DNA from: an uncultured Cellulophaga sp. | GTDB lineage: Bacteria; Bacteroidota; Bacteroidia; Flavobacteriales; Flavobacteriaceae | DNA: 62,572 nt | Direction of reading: 5' to 3' | Assembly: GCA_947491225.1 (NCBI GenBank) | Contig: CANLIE010000015.1 | Location: forward strand, 1-62,572 | Shown: positions 27,543 to 37,216 of the stretch, piece after piece | Position numbering within the stretch: position 1 is the stretch's first letter | How the letters are laid out: the number at the start of each line of letters is the position of its first letter | The notes under the pieces: generated by a model | Database searches by the model: none | What the model saw: only the letters and a program-made list of their open reading frames with translations | Told to the model about the DNA's origin: nothing | Position numbers and translations under genes: made by a program

Positions 27543-29522
27543 TTATCTAAAATTGAACCAAAAACGAACACCTTCTGTAGTTTTATCTATATTGAGTGTG
27601 GATTGTAACTGATTTACTAAACGATTCATTAAACGAATTCCCATAGAAGACTTTGTTCTTTCATCTGTGTCTTCAGGTAAACCAATACCATTATCTGTAT
27701 ATTCAAAAAATCCTCCAGTTTCTGTATTTCGTAAATGAATATAAATTTTTCCATCATCATCATTATCAGGAAATGCATATTTAAATGAGTTAGAAACCAA
27801 TTCATTTAATATTAAACCAAAAGGAATAGCTCTGTCAATATCCAACTCTACTGCCTCTGCGTCTATTGTTATTGTTATATTGTGCCCTCCCTTTTTAAAT
27901 ACAGACTGTACGCTATTAACTAAGCTTTCTATATAACCTTGCATTTCAATAACAGATAAGTCATCATTCTGATACAGTTTTTGATGAATTAAAGCCATTG
28001 CCTTAACCCTACTTTTGCCTTCTTCCAAAGCCATAATTGCAGATTTACTTTTTGTATTCTTTGTTTGTAGACTTAGTAAACTAGATACCATTTGTAGATT
28101 ATTTTTAACTCTGTGGTGTATTTCTTTTAACAAAGAATCCTTTTCTGTCAACTGACTTTCAATAATAAAATTCTGCTTTGCAATTACTCTTTGATTTTTA
28201 ATACTTTTAATATAGGCAAAAACAAGTCCACCTAGTCCCAATAATGTAAAAATTAATGATATTAAAATTAAGCTCATACGCTCATCACTTGCTTGAGCTT
28301 CTATTTTAGCATTTTCTAATTCCATACGTTTTTCATCCAGCATATCTTCAGAGTTTTCTAACTCTTTTTCAAAAACTGTAGCAAGTTGCTGCTGCTTAAT
28401 CAATGTTTCATTAACCCTAATAGAATCATTTGCTTTTATATATTTGTTTTGATAATAAAACGCCGTTTGGTAGTCATTCTTTTTTTGAAAATAACTAGCT
28501 AGTAATTGATTTTTTCTAAGAATGTTTTCTTGTTTTATTACTTTTAAATCGTTAATCAATTTTAATACTTCATTTGTTTTATTTGTCTGCAAATAGCAAT
28601 TTGCAAGATCTAAAGTATTTTCTATATATTCTTGAGAGTATTTCTCAACATTATTTTCTTTTATTCTAACTAAGCTAGATTCTAATAACGAAATGGCATC
28701 TTTATATTCCTTTAATAACATATGGCACTTTCCTATGTTACCTTCAATAACACCCTTTAAAAGCTCTCCTTTTATTAATTCATCTTCGGTTTTATGCCTT
28801 GTAACTGTATCTAAATAGGTGTTAACATATTTTCTAGCTTCTTTATACTTTTCTAAAGCTACTTGTGATGATTTATCTAGTCTTAAAAAATTTCCAATAG
28901 TATTATTGTATAATGCTTGCTCATAATAATCCTGTTCCCCAATAGAATTACTCATCTCTCTTATATACTCATTTCTTGCCTTTTGATAAAGTCCTTGATT
29001 TGCGTATATATCATAAAATGAAACTTTGTTTATTAAACCAAGTTCTTTTTTTTCTTTTCGTATGTTTATCTGTTTTTCATATAATTTTAATTGCGAATAA
29101 TTCTCGTCAATTATATCAAACAATGCAATTTTAATATCTTTATTTAATTTATCCTTATCTATATAAAGTTCATTGGTAATTGCTATACTTTTATCATATT
29201 CAACAACATCTTGATAGATATGAGCCTGAATAATTTTATAATGTTGTATAGAATTATCATCCTGTGTAGCTCTTGCTTTAACAATCAGAGAGTCAATCCT
29301 ACTTAACCATTCATAACTTGAGTTCTCCTTATACTTATTAGAAGTCTTAAAGAAATATTTAAATTGTTCTTCTACTGATGAAAGCTTAACAAAGCTATCT
29401 AACACACTTTCTTGTAATTTAATTTCTTGTCCTTCAACATTAGTAACAGTTAAAAGAAATATTCCTAAAAATATTTTATACAACATAGTATTCTTTAAAG
29501 CATTAACAACTATAGTAATCAT
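27543..29522 (-). CDS. Sensor histidine kinase with TPR sensor region (HisKA_2 type)
   Basis: A 659-residue sensor kinase. A signal segment (MLYKIFLGIFLLT...) is followed by a periplasmic helical region of about 370 residues with TPR-like repeats, a coiled coil (about 380-415), one transmembrane helix (about 416-440), then the phosphoacceptor EIHHRVKNNLQM and an HWE/HisKA_2-type ATPase domain (NELVSNSFKYAF N-box, TDNGIGLP G1 box, GIRLMNRLV G2 box). An internal ATG at 29486 starts directly at the signal peptide and may be the true start. The LytTR regulator upstream is the likely partner, although about 540 bp and hairpins separate them. Confidence 0.88.
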   Translation of the reverse strand: MITIVVNALKNTMLYKIFLGIFLLTVTNVEGQEIKLQESVLDSFVKLSSVEEQFKYFFKTSNKYKENSSYEWLSRIDSLIVKARATQDDNSIQHYKIIQAHIYQDVVEYDKSIAITNELYIDKDKLNKDIKIALFDIIDENYSQLKLYEKQINIRKEKKELGLINKVSFYDIYANQGLYQKARNEYIREMSNSIGEQDYYEQALYNNTIGNFLRLDKSSQVALEKYKEARKYVNTYLDTVTRHKTEDELIKGELLKGVIEGNIGKCHMLLKEYKDAISLLESSLVRIKENNVEKYSQEYIENTLDLANCYLQTNKTNEVLKLINDLKVIKQENILRKNQLLASYFQKKNDYQTAFYYQNKYIKANDSIRVNETLIKQQQLATVFEKELENSEDMLDEKRMELENAKIEAQASDERMSLILISLIFTLLGLGGLVFAYIKSIKNQRVIAKQNFIIESQLTEKDSLLKEIHHRVKNNLQMVSSLLSLQTKNTKSKSAIMALEEGKSRVKAMALIHQKLYQNDDLSVIEMQGYIESLVNSVQSVFKKGGHNITITIDAEAVELDIDRAIPFGLILNELVSNSFKYAFPDNDDDGKIYIHLRNTETGGFFEYTDNGIGLPEDTDERTKSSMGIRLMNRLVNQLQSTLNIDKTTEGVRFWFNFR

Positions 29523-29828
29523 ATAATATTTGTGTTAATAAAACCACCTTCCAAAAGGTCAATATAATCAAGACATCTTACAAAACATAATTAAAATCAA
29601 TATTTGTAAAATTAATGGCAAGTTATGATTTTATTAATAATTATATATTGAAGTGGTTTAAACTTTTTAAAATTTGCTTTAAAAATGTTCTTTTTTACTC
29701 AATTTTTGCCTTTTTTTATTTCGTAACACTGCTATAAAATGCAAAAACATATCAATTAAATCAAAAAGTTTTAACCATTCTATTCTAAATTTTATTGTAA
29801 AACAACATATTAAATCATATATAATAAA

Positions 29829-29869
29829 AACAAAACCCTATGTGAAAATTACTTGCAAAGGGTTTTGTT
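29829..29869. terminator. Terminator-like hairpin
   Basis: Perfect 11-bp stem AACAAAACCCT (29829-29839) / AGGGTTTTGTT (29859-29869) with a 19-nt loop. The flanking T-run on either strand is weak, so it may be a second terminator or a structured leader. Confidence 0.45.
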
Positions 29870-30005
29870 ACGAGAACACTATATGAAAATGAAAAATTTA
29901 ATTCTTATTTATAGCTCTAAAGTATAATCTACTTAGCTAGACCTAAAATATATGTTGTGAAATTAATTGGATATGTTGTATAGCATCTAAATAAGTATTT
30001 TACTT

Positions 30006-30042
30006 AAAAAAAAATCCCTATTCACTAATAATGAATAGGGAC
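30006..30042 (-). terminator. Terminator of the LytTR regulator gene
   Basis: Stem TCCCTATTCA (30015-30024) / TGAATAGGGA (30032-30041). Read on the minus strand, it is followed by a run of T (30006-30014). It lies 24 bp after the regulator's stop codon. Confidence 0.85.
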
Positions 30043-30065
30043 TCAATATCTAATTGTTAAATTAA

Positions 30066-30812
30066 TTATGAGTTCATAGAGGAAATAATAAATTCTTTAA
30101 ATTCTTTTGAAATAGGAATCAATTTATCATTAATCATAACATCTTTAGAATTTACTGCACCTATATGATCTACATTTACAATGTAAGATTTATGTGCTCT
30201 ATAAAACTTATCTTTGGGCAATTTCTCTAAATAATCTTTTAAAGGGGATCTTACTAAAAACTTTTTGTCTACTGTATTAACTTCTAAGTAAACGTTATCT
30301 GCTTTAATAAATTGAATATCAGTAAAGTTAATTCTATAATATAAATGCTGTTTCTTTACAAAAATTGAATCTTTCAATACTGAGTTAGACAATGGTTTAT
30401 CCACATCGTCTTCACTAAGTCCTTGCTTATCCAAATAATTAAAATTTGATAATGCAATTTCTATTGATGTATAAAGGTCTTGCTGTTCAAAAGGTTTTAC
30501 TAAGTATCCATTGGGTTTTACTACTTTAGCTTTTTCTACTGTAGCCCTGTCTGAATTTGATGTTACAAAAATAAATGGGATATTATAGCTTTCTCGTATA
30601 TATTTCCCTAAATCTATCCCTGTTTTATCAGAAGCTAAAATTATATCTATAAGTACTAAATCTACTTCTGTATTTCTTAAAACTTCTTCAGCTTGCTCGT
30701 ATACAATAACATTACCTACAATCTCATAGCCAATTTCTTCTAACATAGATTGCATATCATCGGCTATGATAACGTTATCTTCTACAATTAATATTCTAAT
30801 GGGTTTTTCCAA
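30066..30812 (-). CDS. LytTR response regulator
   Basis: A 248-residue two-component regulator. The receiver domain (residues about 5-120) has the acidic pair E11-D12, the phosphoacceptor Asp in LVLIDIIL, a switch Thr/Ser in FVTSNSD and Lys in YLVKPF. The C-terminal part is a LytTR DNA-binding domain (IKADNVYLEVNTVDKKFLV, seen as YLEV, then FYRAHKSYIVNVDHI). The codon at the start is TTG; no ATG occurs before the receiver motifs, so a TTG start is required unless a less usual codon is used. It is probably the partner of the downstream sensor kinase. Confidence 0.88.
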   Translation of the reverse strand: MEKPIRILIVEDNVIIADDMQSMLEEIGYEIVGNVIVYEQAEEVLRNTEVDLVLIDIILASDKTGIDLGKYIRESYNIPFIFVTSNSDRATVEKAKVVKPNGYLVKPFEQQDLYTSIEIALSNFNYLDKQGLSEDDVDKPLSNSVLKDSIFVKKQHLYYRINFTDIQFIKADNVYLEVNTVDKKFLVRSPLKDYLEKLPKDKFYRAHKSYIVNVDHIGAVNSKDVMINDKLIPISKEFKEFIISSMNS

Positions 30813-30850
30813 TTTGTTTTGGTTTTAGGATGGACTTTATCTATGCTAAT

Positions 30851-31756
30851 TTACAAAAAAATATTAAAACTAAAATAAAACAAAACAGCAAATAAAAATG
30901 TACTCAATGCCACAACCTTTAACTCTGGATCCATAGTTACTGAGTTTTTCATTTTTATAGTACGCCTTAGATGTATTAATATTGGAATATATGACAATAG
31001 CCATATAAAATTGTAAATTACCCAATAATTATAAATTGTAAATATAAAAGTGCATATAAAACTGAATAATAATAATAAATAATGATATGTTTTACCATTT
31101 GTAAAACCCATTTTAACTACCAAAGTATTTTTATTGGATTTTCTATCTGATTCAATATCTCTAAGATTATTTAAATTTAATACTGCTACACTTAATAACC
31201 CAACTGTAGATGCTGGCAGAATAGCCTCTAAAAAAAAAACCTTAGTAATTAGAAACATTGAGCCTAAAACACCAACTATACCAAAAAACGTAAAGACAAA
31301 AATATCTCCTAAACCTCTGTAGCCGTATGCAGATTTCCCTACAGTATATTTTATGGCTGCCCAAATTGATATAATACCAAGCACTAAAAATACAATAACA
31401 TTGACTATGTTTCCTGAAACAAATGATTTAAGAACTAATACCACAACAAAAATAATAGATACTATAATAGATATTAAAATTCCTCTTTTTAATTCTTTTC
31501 TAGATAAAGCTCCTGATTGGTATGCCCTCTCAGGGCCAATTCTTTCATCATTATCTGTACCTTTAACCCCATCACCATAATCATTGGCAAAATTAGATGT
31601 GATTTGAAAACAGATAGTTGTTGCTAATGCAATTATAAATATTAAAACATCTGTATAACCATACATAGAAGCAAGACCATAACCAACTATAATTCCGGAA
31701 ACAGATAAAGGTAGGGTTCTTAACCTGGCTGCATTAATCCAAGCTTTTAATTTCAT
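30851..31756 (-). CDS. menA: 1,4-Dihydroxy-2-naphthoate polyprenyltransferase
   Basis: A 301-residue UbiA-family membrane prenyltransferase with about nine helices, joining DHNA to a polyprenyl chain to give demethylmenaquinone. The first Asp-rich motif is NDYGDGVKGTDND (about residue 60), and the second is NLRDIESDRK. It starts 1 bp after the SPOR-like gene stop and is followed by the LytTR regulator. Confidence 0.93.
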   Translation of the reverse strand: MKLKAWINAARLRTLPLSVSGIIVGYGLASMYGYTDVLIFIIALATTICFQITSNFANDYGDGVKGTDNDERIGPERAYQSGALSRKELKRGILISIIVSIIFVVVLVLKSFVSGNIVNVIVFLVLGIISIWAAIKYTVGKSAYGYRGLGDIFVFTFFGIVGVLGSMFLITKVFFLEAILPASTVGLLSVAVLNLNNLRDIESDRKSNKNTLVVKMGFTNGKTYHYLLLLFSFICTFIFTIYNYWVIYNFIWLLSYIPILIHLRRTIKMKNSVTMDPELKVVALSTFLFAVLFYFSFNIFL

Positions 31757-31757
31757 T

Positions 31758-32363
31758 CTAATTAGGATCCTCTATTTTAATACGCTTGCCATCTTTATAT
31801 GATGCAACAAAAGCATCATTAAAACCCATTTTTACCAATTGTACCCTAAATAGCCTAGCTTCTTCTATAGTTTCAAAATTACCTATGGAATATGAATAAA
31901 AAGGGTTATTTTTAACAAACAAGGTATTTGTAAGCGACTTAGAAGATAGGGTTACATTATTATCTACAAATGTTTGTATTTGTACGGAATAAATTTTTTC
32001 TTTCTCTAGTATACTTTTTGCTAAATAAAAATCACTAACTAAACTAAGCTCTTTATTTTGTTCTTTTAAATTATCTATTCTAGATTTAATCACATCTAAA
32101 CTATCAATAGACACTAATATATTATTTGAATTTGTTTCATAGGCTTGTGTTCTTGTAGATAAACCTACTGTAAATGATGTAAATGTCAAGGTGCCAATAA
32201 AAAATATAGTAGTAATGATTCCTAAAACATTACGTTGTATTTTATTCTTTTTTATTTCCTTATTCTTAATTTTAACTTGGTCTAACAAACGCTCATTCAT
32301 TTGTTGAGCTTTGTCAATATCCTTATGCAGTTCTAATAAATCTGCTTCTTCTATAAATGGCAT
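31758..32363 (-). CDS. SPOR-like membrane protein
   Basis: A 201-residue protein. The layout is an N-terminal cytoplasmic coiled coil (residues about 10-40), one transmembrane helix (about 45-68), an extracytoplasmic coiled coil (about 85-115), and a C-terminal domain resembling SPOR peptidoglycan-binding repeats (YSVQIQTF ... YSYSIGNFETIEEARLFRVQLVKMGFNDAFV, visible as two beta-alpha-beta units). SPOR domains bind denuded glycan strands at division or remodelling sites. The call to SPOR is by pattern and moderate. It is coupled to menA with a 1-bp gap. Confidence 0.65.
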   Translation of the reverse strand: MPFIEEADLLELHKDIDKAQQMNERLLDQVKIKNKEIKKNKIQRNVLGIITTIFFIGTLTFTSFTVGLSTRTQAYETNSNNILVSIDSLDVIKSRIDNLKEQNKELSLVSDFYLAKSILEKEKIYSVQIQTFVDNNVTLSSKSLTNTLFVKNNPFYSYSIGNFETIEEARLFRVQLVKMGFNDAFVASYKDGKRIKIEDPN

Positions 32364-32510
32364 TTAGTTTGAATTATTAGGGTTTATATAGACATTTTTA
32401 TAATTAATCATTTAATTGCAATGTAAACTTTTTTATAATAATAAAAAATGATATATTAAAAATATTCAACATTAAGTAAGAATACCTTTACAAAACTCAT
32501 TATCAGTTGA

Positions 32511-33338
32511 TTAAATTATATAAATACCATCCTCTTTAATTTCTATTTTTCTTTCTCTGTATAAGGTGCCAACTGCTTTCTTAAAAGCTTTTTTACTCAT
32601 TTGCAATTTAGCTTTTATATCATCTGGGTTAGATTTGTCATGTAAATTTAAGAACCCTCCTTCTTCCTGTATCTTTCTATAAATTAGGTTAGCAAATGGT
32701 TCTAAACTTAAATGTCCTAATGGTTGTAGAGAAATATCTATCTTATTGTCTGGTCGTATGCTTTTAACGTAACCTATTTGCTTATCGCCAATAGATATAT
32801 CTTTAAAAACTTCGTTAGAATACACTAAACCTTTGTGTAAGTTATTAAGTATGACTTCCCACCCTAAATCTGTTTTTCTGGTAAAAATTAAATTAACCTC
32901 ATTACCATTCTTTACAGTTAAATTATCATTGTCTAAAAACTTATCTAACTTGTTAGATGCAACTAAACGATCTGTTTGTTCATCTAAATAACAATAAACT
33001 ACATACCATTGACCATCTACCATTTTAGTTCTTTGTTCTCTAAACGGAACCAATAAATGCTTTTCTAGTCCCCATTCCATAAAAGCACCAAAATTATTAA
33101 CCTCAGCTACTCTTAGCAAATTAAAATCATTTCTAACAATATGTGGTTTTAATGTAGTAGCTACAGGTCTTTCATCATAATCTAAATAACAGAATACAGT
33201 GAGCATATCCCCTATTTCAAAATTTTCAGGAACATATTTATTAGGCAATAAAACATCATTACCTTCACTATCTCCTAAATACAAACCAACACTAGTATCT
33301 CTTAGTATTTCTAGTGTATTATATTTACCTAACTCCAT
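32511..33338 (-). CDS. CvfB/YitL-like S1 RNA-binding protein
   Basis: A 275-residue protein with S1-like OB-fold domains: the first begins MELGKYNTLEILRDTSVGLYL (seen as GKYNTLEI), the second is around LLRVAEVNNFGAFMEWGLEKHLLVP, and a third follows NNLHKGLVYSNEVF. A C-terminal winged helix includes KSNPDDIKAKLQMSKKAFKKAVGTLYR. This is the CvfB pattern of S1 domains plus a winged helix, linked to virulence-gene and RNA regulation in Staphylococcus. An upstream TTG at 33368 would put the start inside the terminator-like hairpin; the ATG at 33338 is preferred. Confidence 0.85.
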   Translation of the reverse strand: MELGKYNTLEILRDTSVGLYLGDSEGNDVLLPNKYVPENFEIGDMLTVFCYLDYDERPVATTLKPHIVRNDFNLLRVAEVNNFGAFMEWGLEKHLLVPFREQRTKMVDGQWYVVYCYLDEQTDRLVASNKLDKFLDNDNLTVKNGNEVNLIFTRKTDLGWEVILNNLHKGLVYSNEVFKDISIGDKQIGYVKSIRPDNKIDISLQPLGHLSLEPFANLIYRKIQEEGGFLNLHDKSNPDDIKAKLQMSKKAFKKAVGTLYRERKIEIKEDGIYII

Positions 33339-33366
33339 TTTATAATTTATGTCACAAAAATACTGC

Positions 33367-33407
33367 AAAAAAAAGAGGTTGCCTTATTTATAGACAACCT
33401 CTTTTTT
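33367..33407 (-). terminator. Hairpin between CvfB-like gene and DUF2853 gene
   Basis: Stem AAAAAAGAGGTTG (33369-33381) / CAACCTCTTTTTT (33395-33407) with a T-run on either strand. It should end the DUF2853 transcript (minus strand) and split the men region into at least two transcription units. Confidence 0.85.
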
Positions 33408-33422
33408 ATATTCTAAAAGATT

Positions 33423-33767
33423 TTATTTATTGTATACAGACTCTTTACCAAAATGTTTAGCCAACTTATAGTAAACAACTGCTCTATACTTATTTTTGTT
33501 TGATGAGCCATAAGCATCCATAACTTTTTTTACACCCTCCATTAATTTTGGAGAATCGCTCATTCCTAATTTTTTAATTAAAAAATTTTTCTTTACAGTT
33601 TCTAACTCAGCTTCATCTGAACCAGAGACTAGTGAAGAATCTTTATTATATATAGATGGACCTAGACCTATAGTCACTTTTGTTAATAAATCCATATCTA
33701 CAGATTCTCCAAATTTATCTTTTATATCAGCTTCATACTTTGTTATTAAATCATCTCTTTGGCTCAT
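33423..33767 (-). CDS. DUF2853 family protein
   Basis: A 114-residue small helical cytosolic protein (MSQRDDLITKYEADIKDKFGE...). The family is found in Bacteroidetes and some proteobacteria, with no known function. The frame extends to 33827, but the ATG at 33767 is the usual first residue. It lies between menD and the CvfB-like gene, a place it often takes in flavobacterial menaquinone regions. Confidence 0.85.
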   Translation of the reverse strand: MSQRDDLITKYEADIKDKFGESVDMDLLTKVTIGLGPSIYNKDSSLVSGSDEAELETVKKNFLIKKLGMSDSPKLMEGVKKVMDAYGSSNKNKYRAVVYYKLAKHFGKESVYNK

Positions 33768-33810
33768 AATTTTAATGTTCTTTATTGATAAGTTAATGTT
33801 AATAATGCTT

Positions 33811-35604
33811 CTAAGATATAAAATCAAAATAACTAAGCAAAATTTTATTGTTTAAAATTCTTGGTGTTCTTATCTCTAATAACCTTGCTTTATGTGATTT
33901 ATTATAAAATTCTTGTAAATGATTACTTAAGACATTCTCATCCTCCGCTAACAAATAATCAACATTATATAATCTACATATATGTGATACATTGAGATTA
34001 TGAGTTGTTTCAAAAAAAGTTTTATAATTTTCTGTTTCTTCTTGACCTGGTAAAATTCTAAATATACCTCCCCCAGAATTATTTATTAATATAATCCTAA
34101 AATTAGGTTTTATATAATTATTCCATAAAGCGTTACTATCATACAAAAAGCTTAAATCTCCTGTAATTAATACTACTGGTTTTTTATTGTAGATAGATGC
34201 ACCTATAGCTGTTGATGTACTCCCATCTATTCCGCTTGTTCCTCTATTACAGAAAACTTTTAAAGAACTATTGAGTGGGAATAGTTGAGCGTAACGTACA
34301 GTAGAGCTATTGGATAATTGAACTTGATAACCATCTGGAATATTCTTTAATATATTAGAAAAAGCCAGCATATCTGAAAACGGAATCTTAGTCAAATACT
34401 CTTCTCTCTTTTTTTCATAAGTTAATTTAACAAAAGACCAATAATCATAATAGCCACTATCCTTTGATTTTATCTTATTAAAAAAAATGTTGAAAAAATT
34501 ATTTACTTGTATTTTAAAATGATGAGTTAAACAAAAAAAAGTATCATACGCTTTTTTAACATCTATATGCCAATGTTGCTTTGGACTATAGTTGCGTAAA
34601 AAACTTTTTATCTTTTTAGATACTATTTGATCTCCAAACGTTAATAAAATGTCTGGCTGTAGTGCTTTAAAAAGTTCTTCTTTATTTTTAGATTTTTCAA
34701 TTGGTACAAGAATACTATCTATACTACTAAAAAAGCTAGGATGATGGATATTAGATGTTGTTTCTGTAAAAACAATTACTGATTTATCCTCTGCTATTTC
34801 ATCTAAAAACTGTTGCTCTACAGTGTTTGGTTTATTAACACCTACAAGTATCATTTTCCTTTCTGCCTTGTTCCAAATATCCGTAAACTTGTCTAAGTTA
34901 AGTGAACTGCTTCTATTTATAGCATCTCTATCAAGAAAAGAAGGAAAAACAGTTAACTCTTCTTGTGTTTCATATAAGGGTTCTTCAAAAGGAACATTAA
35001 TATGTACTGGGCATTTTTCTTGAAGGGAAAATTGTATAGCTTGTTCTAATTCTTTATTATTGAATAACTGTATTTTTTTTTGAGTAGCTTCTATTGAATC
35101 ATTACTTGACAATAATTCCTTTCCAAATTTTTTAATGGTTTGCGTTGCATGTGAAACATCTTGTTTTAAATTAGCTTCATAACCAATATGATTATTAAAA
35201 ACACTCTTCTGACGAATGGTTTGCCCATCTCCTATATCAATCCTATAACTAGGTCTATCCGCAGAAATAACAACTAAAGGTATATCACTATAAAATGCTT
35301 CTGCCACAGCAGGATAATAATTAAGTAATGCACTACCAGATGTACAAACAACAACAACTCCTTCTCCTATGTTTTGTGCAATTCCCACTGCAAAAAAAGC
35401 TGCACAGCGTTCATCTACTATGCTATAACATTTAAAGTAAGAATCTTGCGTAAAACCAATGGTAAGTGGAGCATTCCTTGAACCTGGTGAAATAACTATA
35501 TTTTTAATTCCTTTTTCTTTACAATATAGTACAACTGATTGGGCACTGGGTATACTAGAGTATCTCAAATTCAATGATGATTTATAGTTAATTCTACTTT
35601 TCAA
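33811..35604 (-). CDS. menD: SEPHCHC synthase (2-succinyl-5-enolpyruvyl-6-hydroxy-3-cyclohexene-1-carboxylate synthase)
   Basis: A 597-residue thiamine diphosphate enzyme, joining isochorismate with 2-oxoglutarate in menaquinone synthesis. The N-terminal domain has SPGSRNAPLTI and catalytic-site Glu in VDERCAAFFAVG. The TPP/Mg motif is around NRGTSGIDGSTSTAIGAS and GDLSFLYDSNALWNN, with ILINNSGGGIFRILP after it. The only available start is TTG at 35602-35604, 29 bp after menF; no ATG exists before the conserved N-terminus. Confidence 0.93.
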   Translation of the reverse strand: MKSRINYKSSLNLRYSSIPSAQSVVLYCKEKGIKNIVISPGSRNAPLTIGFTQDSYFKCYSIVDERCAAFFAVGIAQNIGEGVVVVCTSGSALLNYYPAVAEAFYSDIPLVVISADRPSYRIDIGDGQTIRQKSVFNNHIGYEANLKQDVSHATQTIKKFGKELLSSNDSIEATQKKIQLFNNKELEQAIQFSLQEKCPVHINVPFEEPLYETQEELTVFPSFLDRDAINRSSSLNLDKFTDIWNKAERKMILVGVNKPNTVEQQFLDEIAEDKSVIVFTETTSNIHHPSFFSSIDSILVPIEKSKNKEELFKALQPDILLTFGDQIVSKKIKSFLRNYSPKQHWHIDVKKAYDTFFCLTHHFKIQVNNFFNIFFNKIKSKDSGYYDYWSFVKLTYEKKREEYLTKIPFSDMLAFSNILKNIPDGYQVQLSNSSTVRYAQLFPLNSSLKVFCNRGTSGIDGSTSTAIGASIYNKKPVVLITGDLSFLYDSNALWNNYIKPNFRIILINNSGGGIFRILPGQEETENYKTFFETTHNLNVSHICRLYNVDYLLAEDENVLSNHLQEFYNKSHKARLLEIRTPRILNNKILLSYFDFIS

Positions 35605-35633
35605 AAATACTAAGGAAACATTTGCCTTCCCAA

Positions 35634-36743
35634 TTATTTTAAAACTATACGTAAAATAGTGCCACTTTTTGCAATGGTTTCATTCCATTCTTTCTCTGGA
35701 TTAGAGTCTATTGTAATACCGCCCCCTACATATATTATTACCTTAGAATCAATAATTTCTGCACAACGCAAATTTGCATATACACTAGTAGCCTTCTTAA
35801 TGGTCATATAAGCCCTGTTTTCTGTGTTACGCTTTGTTTTATTTCTATATGTTTCCTCTGTAAAATTAAGCTCTCCTATAAAACCAGTATAAAACTTTCT
35901 ATCATAGCCCTCGTTATTTACTATAAATGTTTTAGCTTCTTTTTTTGGCAGACCACATGTTGCTGGTGTTGGGTGCAATGCTAATAAAATATCTTTTAAA
36001 TTATTGGTCATAAGACCACTGATCTTTGTTTGTAAATGCCATAGTTTACCTGCTTTAACAGACTCTATTTCACCTACATTAAAATTATTGACTTTATTCT
36101 TTAGGGAATTTTGTATATACTGGGTCACTACATTTTGTTCATTATACTCTTTCTCTCCCCATATAGGAGTCTTACCCTCTTTATAAACTTGTGTCCCTGC
36201 TAAAGAAGATGTTTCTATTTTTTGGTTTGTTGCTTTAAGTAAAACTTCTGGTGTAGCACCCATCCACATACCTACTTTAGGATGGTACCATAAGTAGCAA
36301 AAAGCACTGGCATACTCAGCTAACAATTGTTTAAATAAATGTAATGGTTCTTTTATACATTCTACTTCTATTTTTCTAGATAATACAACTTTTTCTAATG
36401 TTCCGCTTTTAATCTTATTAATTGCTTTTTTTACTATGCCAATATGAAAATCCTTATCACTCTTAATAGAGAGTTTATCAAATGGTACTATTTCTTCTCT
36501 TTTTAGTGTATCTTCTTTTTTATAATTAGTAACCAAAACGGTATCCAAAGGAATTAAGATTGAAGCATTAGTAACATCAAATGGTGTAAGTACAAAACCT
36601 GTTTCTTTATAGTCTTCTACAAAGTGTAAATCATCATTATTTTGTAATATAGCTTTAACAATACTCTCTTTAGGCTTTCTATAAACCACAAATGGCTTTT
36701 TTGTAGCAAGTTGCCCTTTTATTTGCTCAAAAAAATGATTCAT
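35634..36743 (-). CDS. menF: Isochorismate synthase (chorismate-binding)
   Basis: A 369-residue chorismate-utilising enzyme forming isochorismate for menaquinone (or a siderophore). Conserved pieces include KVVLSRKIEV, AFCYLWYHPKVGMWMGATPEVLLK (split motif WMGATPE), the LHPTPATCGLPKKEA motif, and FYTGFIGE with C-terminal RCAEI and YVGGGITIDSNPEKEW. The order menF-menD, 29 bp apart, supports the menaquinone role. It is 2 bp from the hotdog thioesterase upstream. Confidence 0.92.
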   Translation of the reverse strand: MNHFFEQIKGQLATKKPFVVYRKPKESIVKAILQNNDDLHFVEDYKETGFVLTPFDVTNASILIPLDTVLVTNYKKEDTLKREEIVPFDKLSIKSDKDFHIGIVKKAINKIKSGTLEKVVLSRKIEVECIKEPLHLFKQLLAEYASAFCYLWYHPKVGMWMGATPEVLLKATNQKIETSSLAGTQVYKEGKTPIWGEKEYNEQNVVTQYIQNSLKNKVNNFNVGEIESVKAGKLWHLQTKISGLMTNNLKDILLALHPTPATCGLPKKEAKTFIVNNEGYDRKFYTGFIGELNFTEETYRNKTKRNTENRAYMTIKKATSVYANLRCAEIIDSKVIIYVGGGITIDSNPEKEWNETIAKSGTILRIVLK

Positions 36744-36745
36744 TT

Positions 36746-37171
36746 TTATCTTTTTCTTGGCAATGAAATGGTCGTTAATTTACATAAAGATAGTAAACCA
36801 CCCTCTTCATCAGTTATCTTAATTTCCCATAATTGCGTAGTTCTACCTTTATGAATTATCATTGCTTTTGCAAATACAAAGCCAGCTCTAATACTCTTAA
36901 TATGATTTGCTGTAATTTCAATACCACGCACGTAGTACTCTTCTCCATTTAAAAACACATAAGATGCAGCGCTACCAATACTCTCTGCTAAAGCTGCTGT
37001 AGCTCCACCATGTAAGATGCCATCTGGTTGATGAACCCTAGGCGTAACTGGCATCTTACCAACCAAAAAATTTTCTCCTACTTCTATATATTCAATCTCT
37101 AATGTTTCCATTAATGTATTCTTAGAATTCTCATTACAAATGCGAAGTATTTTTTCTTGAAATTCGTTCAT
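36746..37171 (-). CDS. PaaI family hotdog thioesterase (candidate DHNA-CoA thioesterase)
   Basis: A 141-residue hotdog-fold thioesterase. The family motif is around PDGILHGGATAALAESIGS, where the HGG and the helix acid Glu form the active site. Members of this group include DHNA-CoA hydrolase (MenI) of menaquinone synthesis. Being first in a unit with menF and menD, 2 bp from menF, MenI is the most likely identity, but PaaI-type phenylacetate thioesterases look alike. Confidence 0.82.
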   Translation of the reverse strand: MNEFQEKILRICNENSKNTLMETLEIEYIEVGENFLVGKMPVTPRVHQPDGILHGGATAALAESIGSAASYVFLNGEEYYVRGIEITANHIKSIRAGFVFAKAMIIHKGRTTQLWEIKITDEEGGLLSLCKLTTISLPRKR

Positions 37172-37216
37172 CTATTAAGTTTTTGTAAAAATAATCAATC
37201 CAAATACAACAAAAGC

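Larger units (their letters stand above)
29523..30065. other. 543-bp intergenic region between kinase and regulator
   Basis: It contains two hairpins (annotated separately) and otherwise AT-rich sequence with no gene that I can support. It probably holds the promoter of the histidine kinase. Confidence 0.5.
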
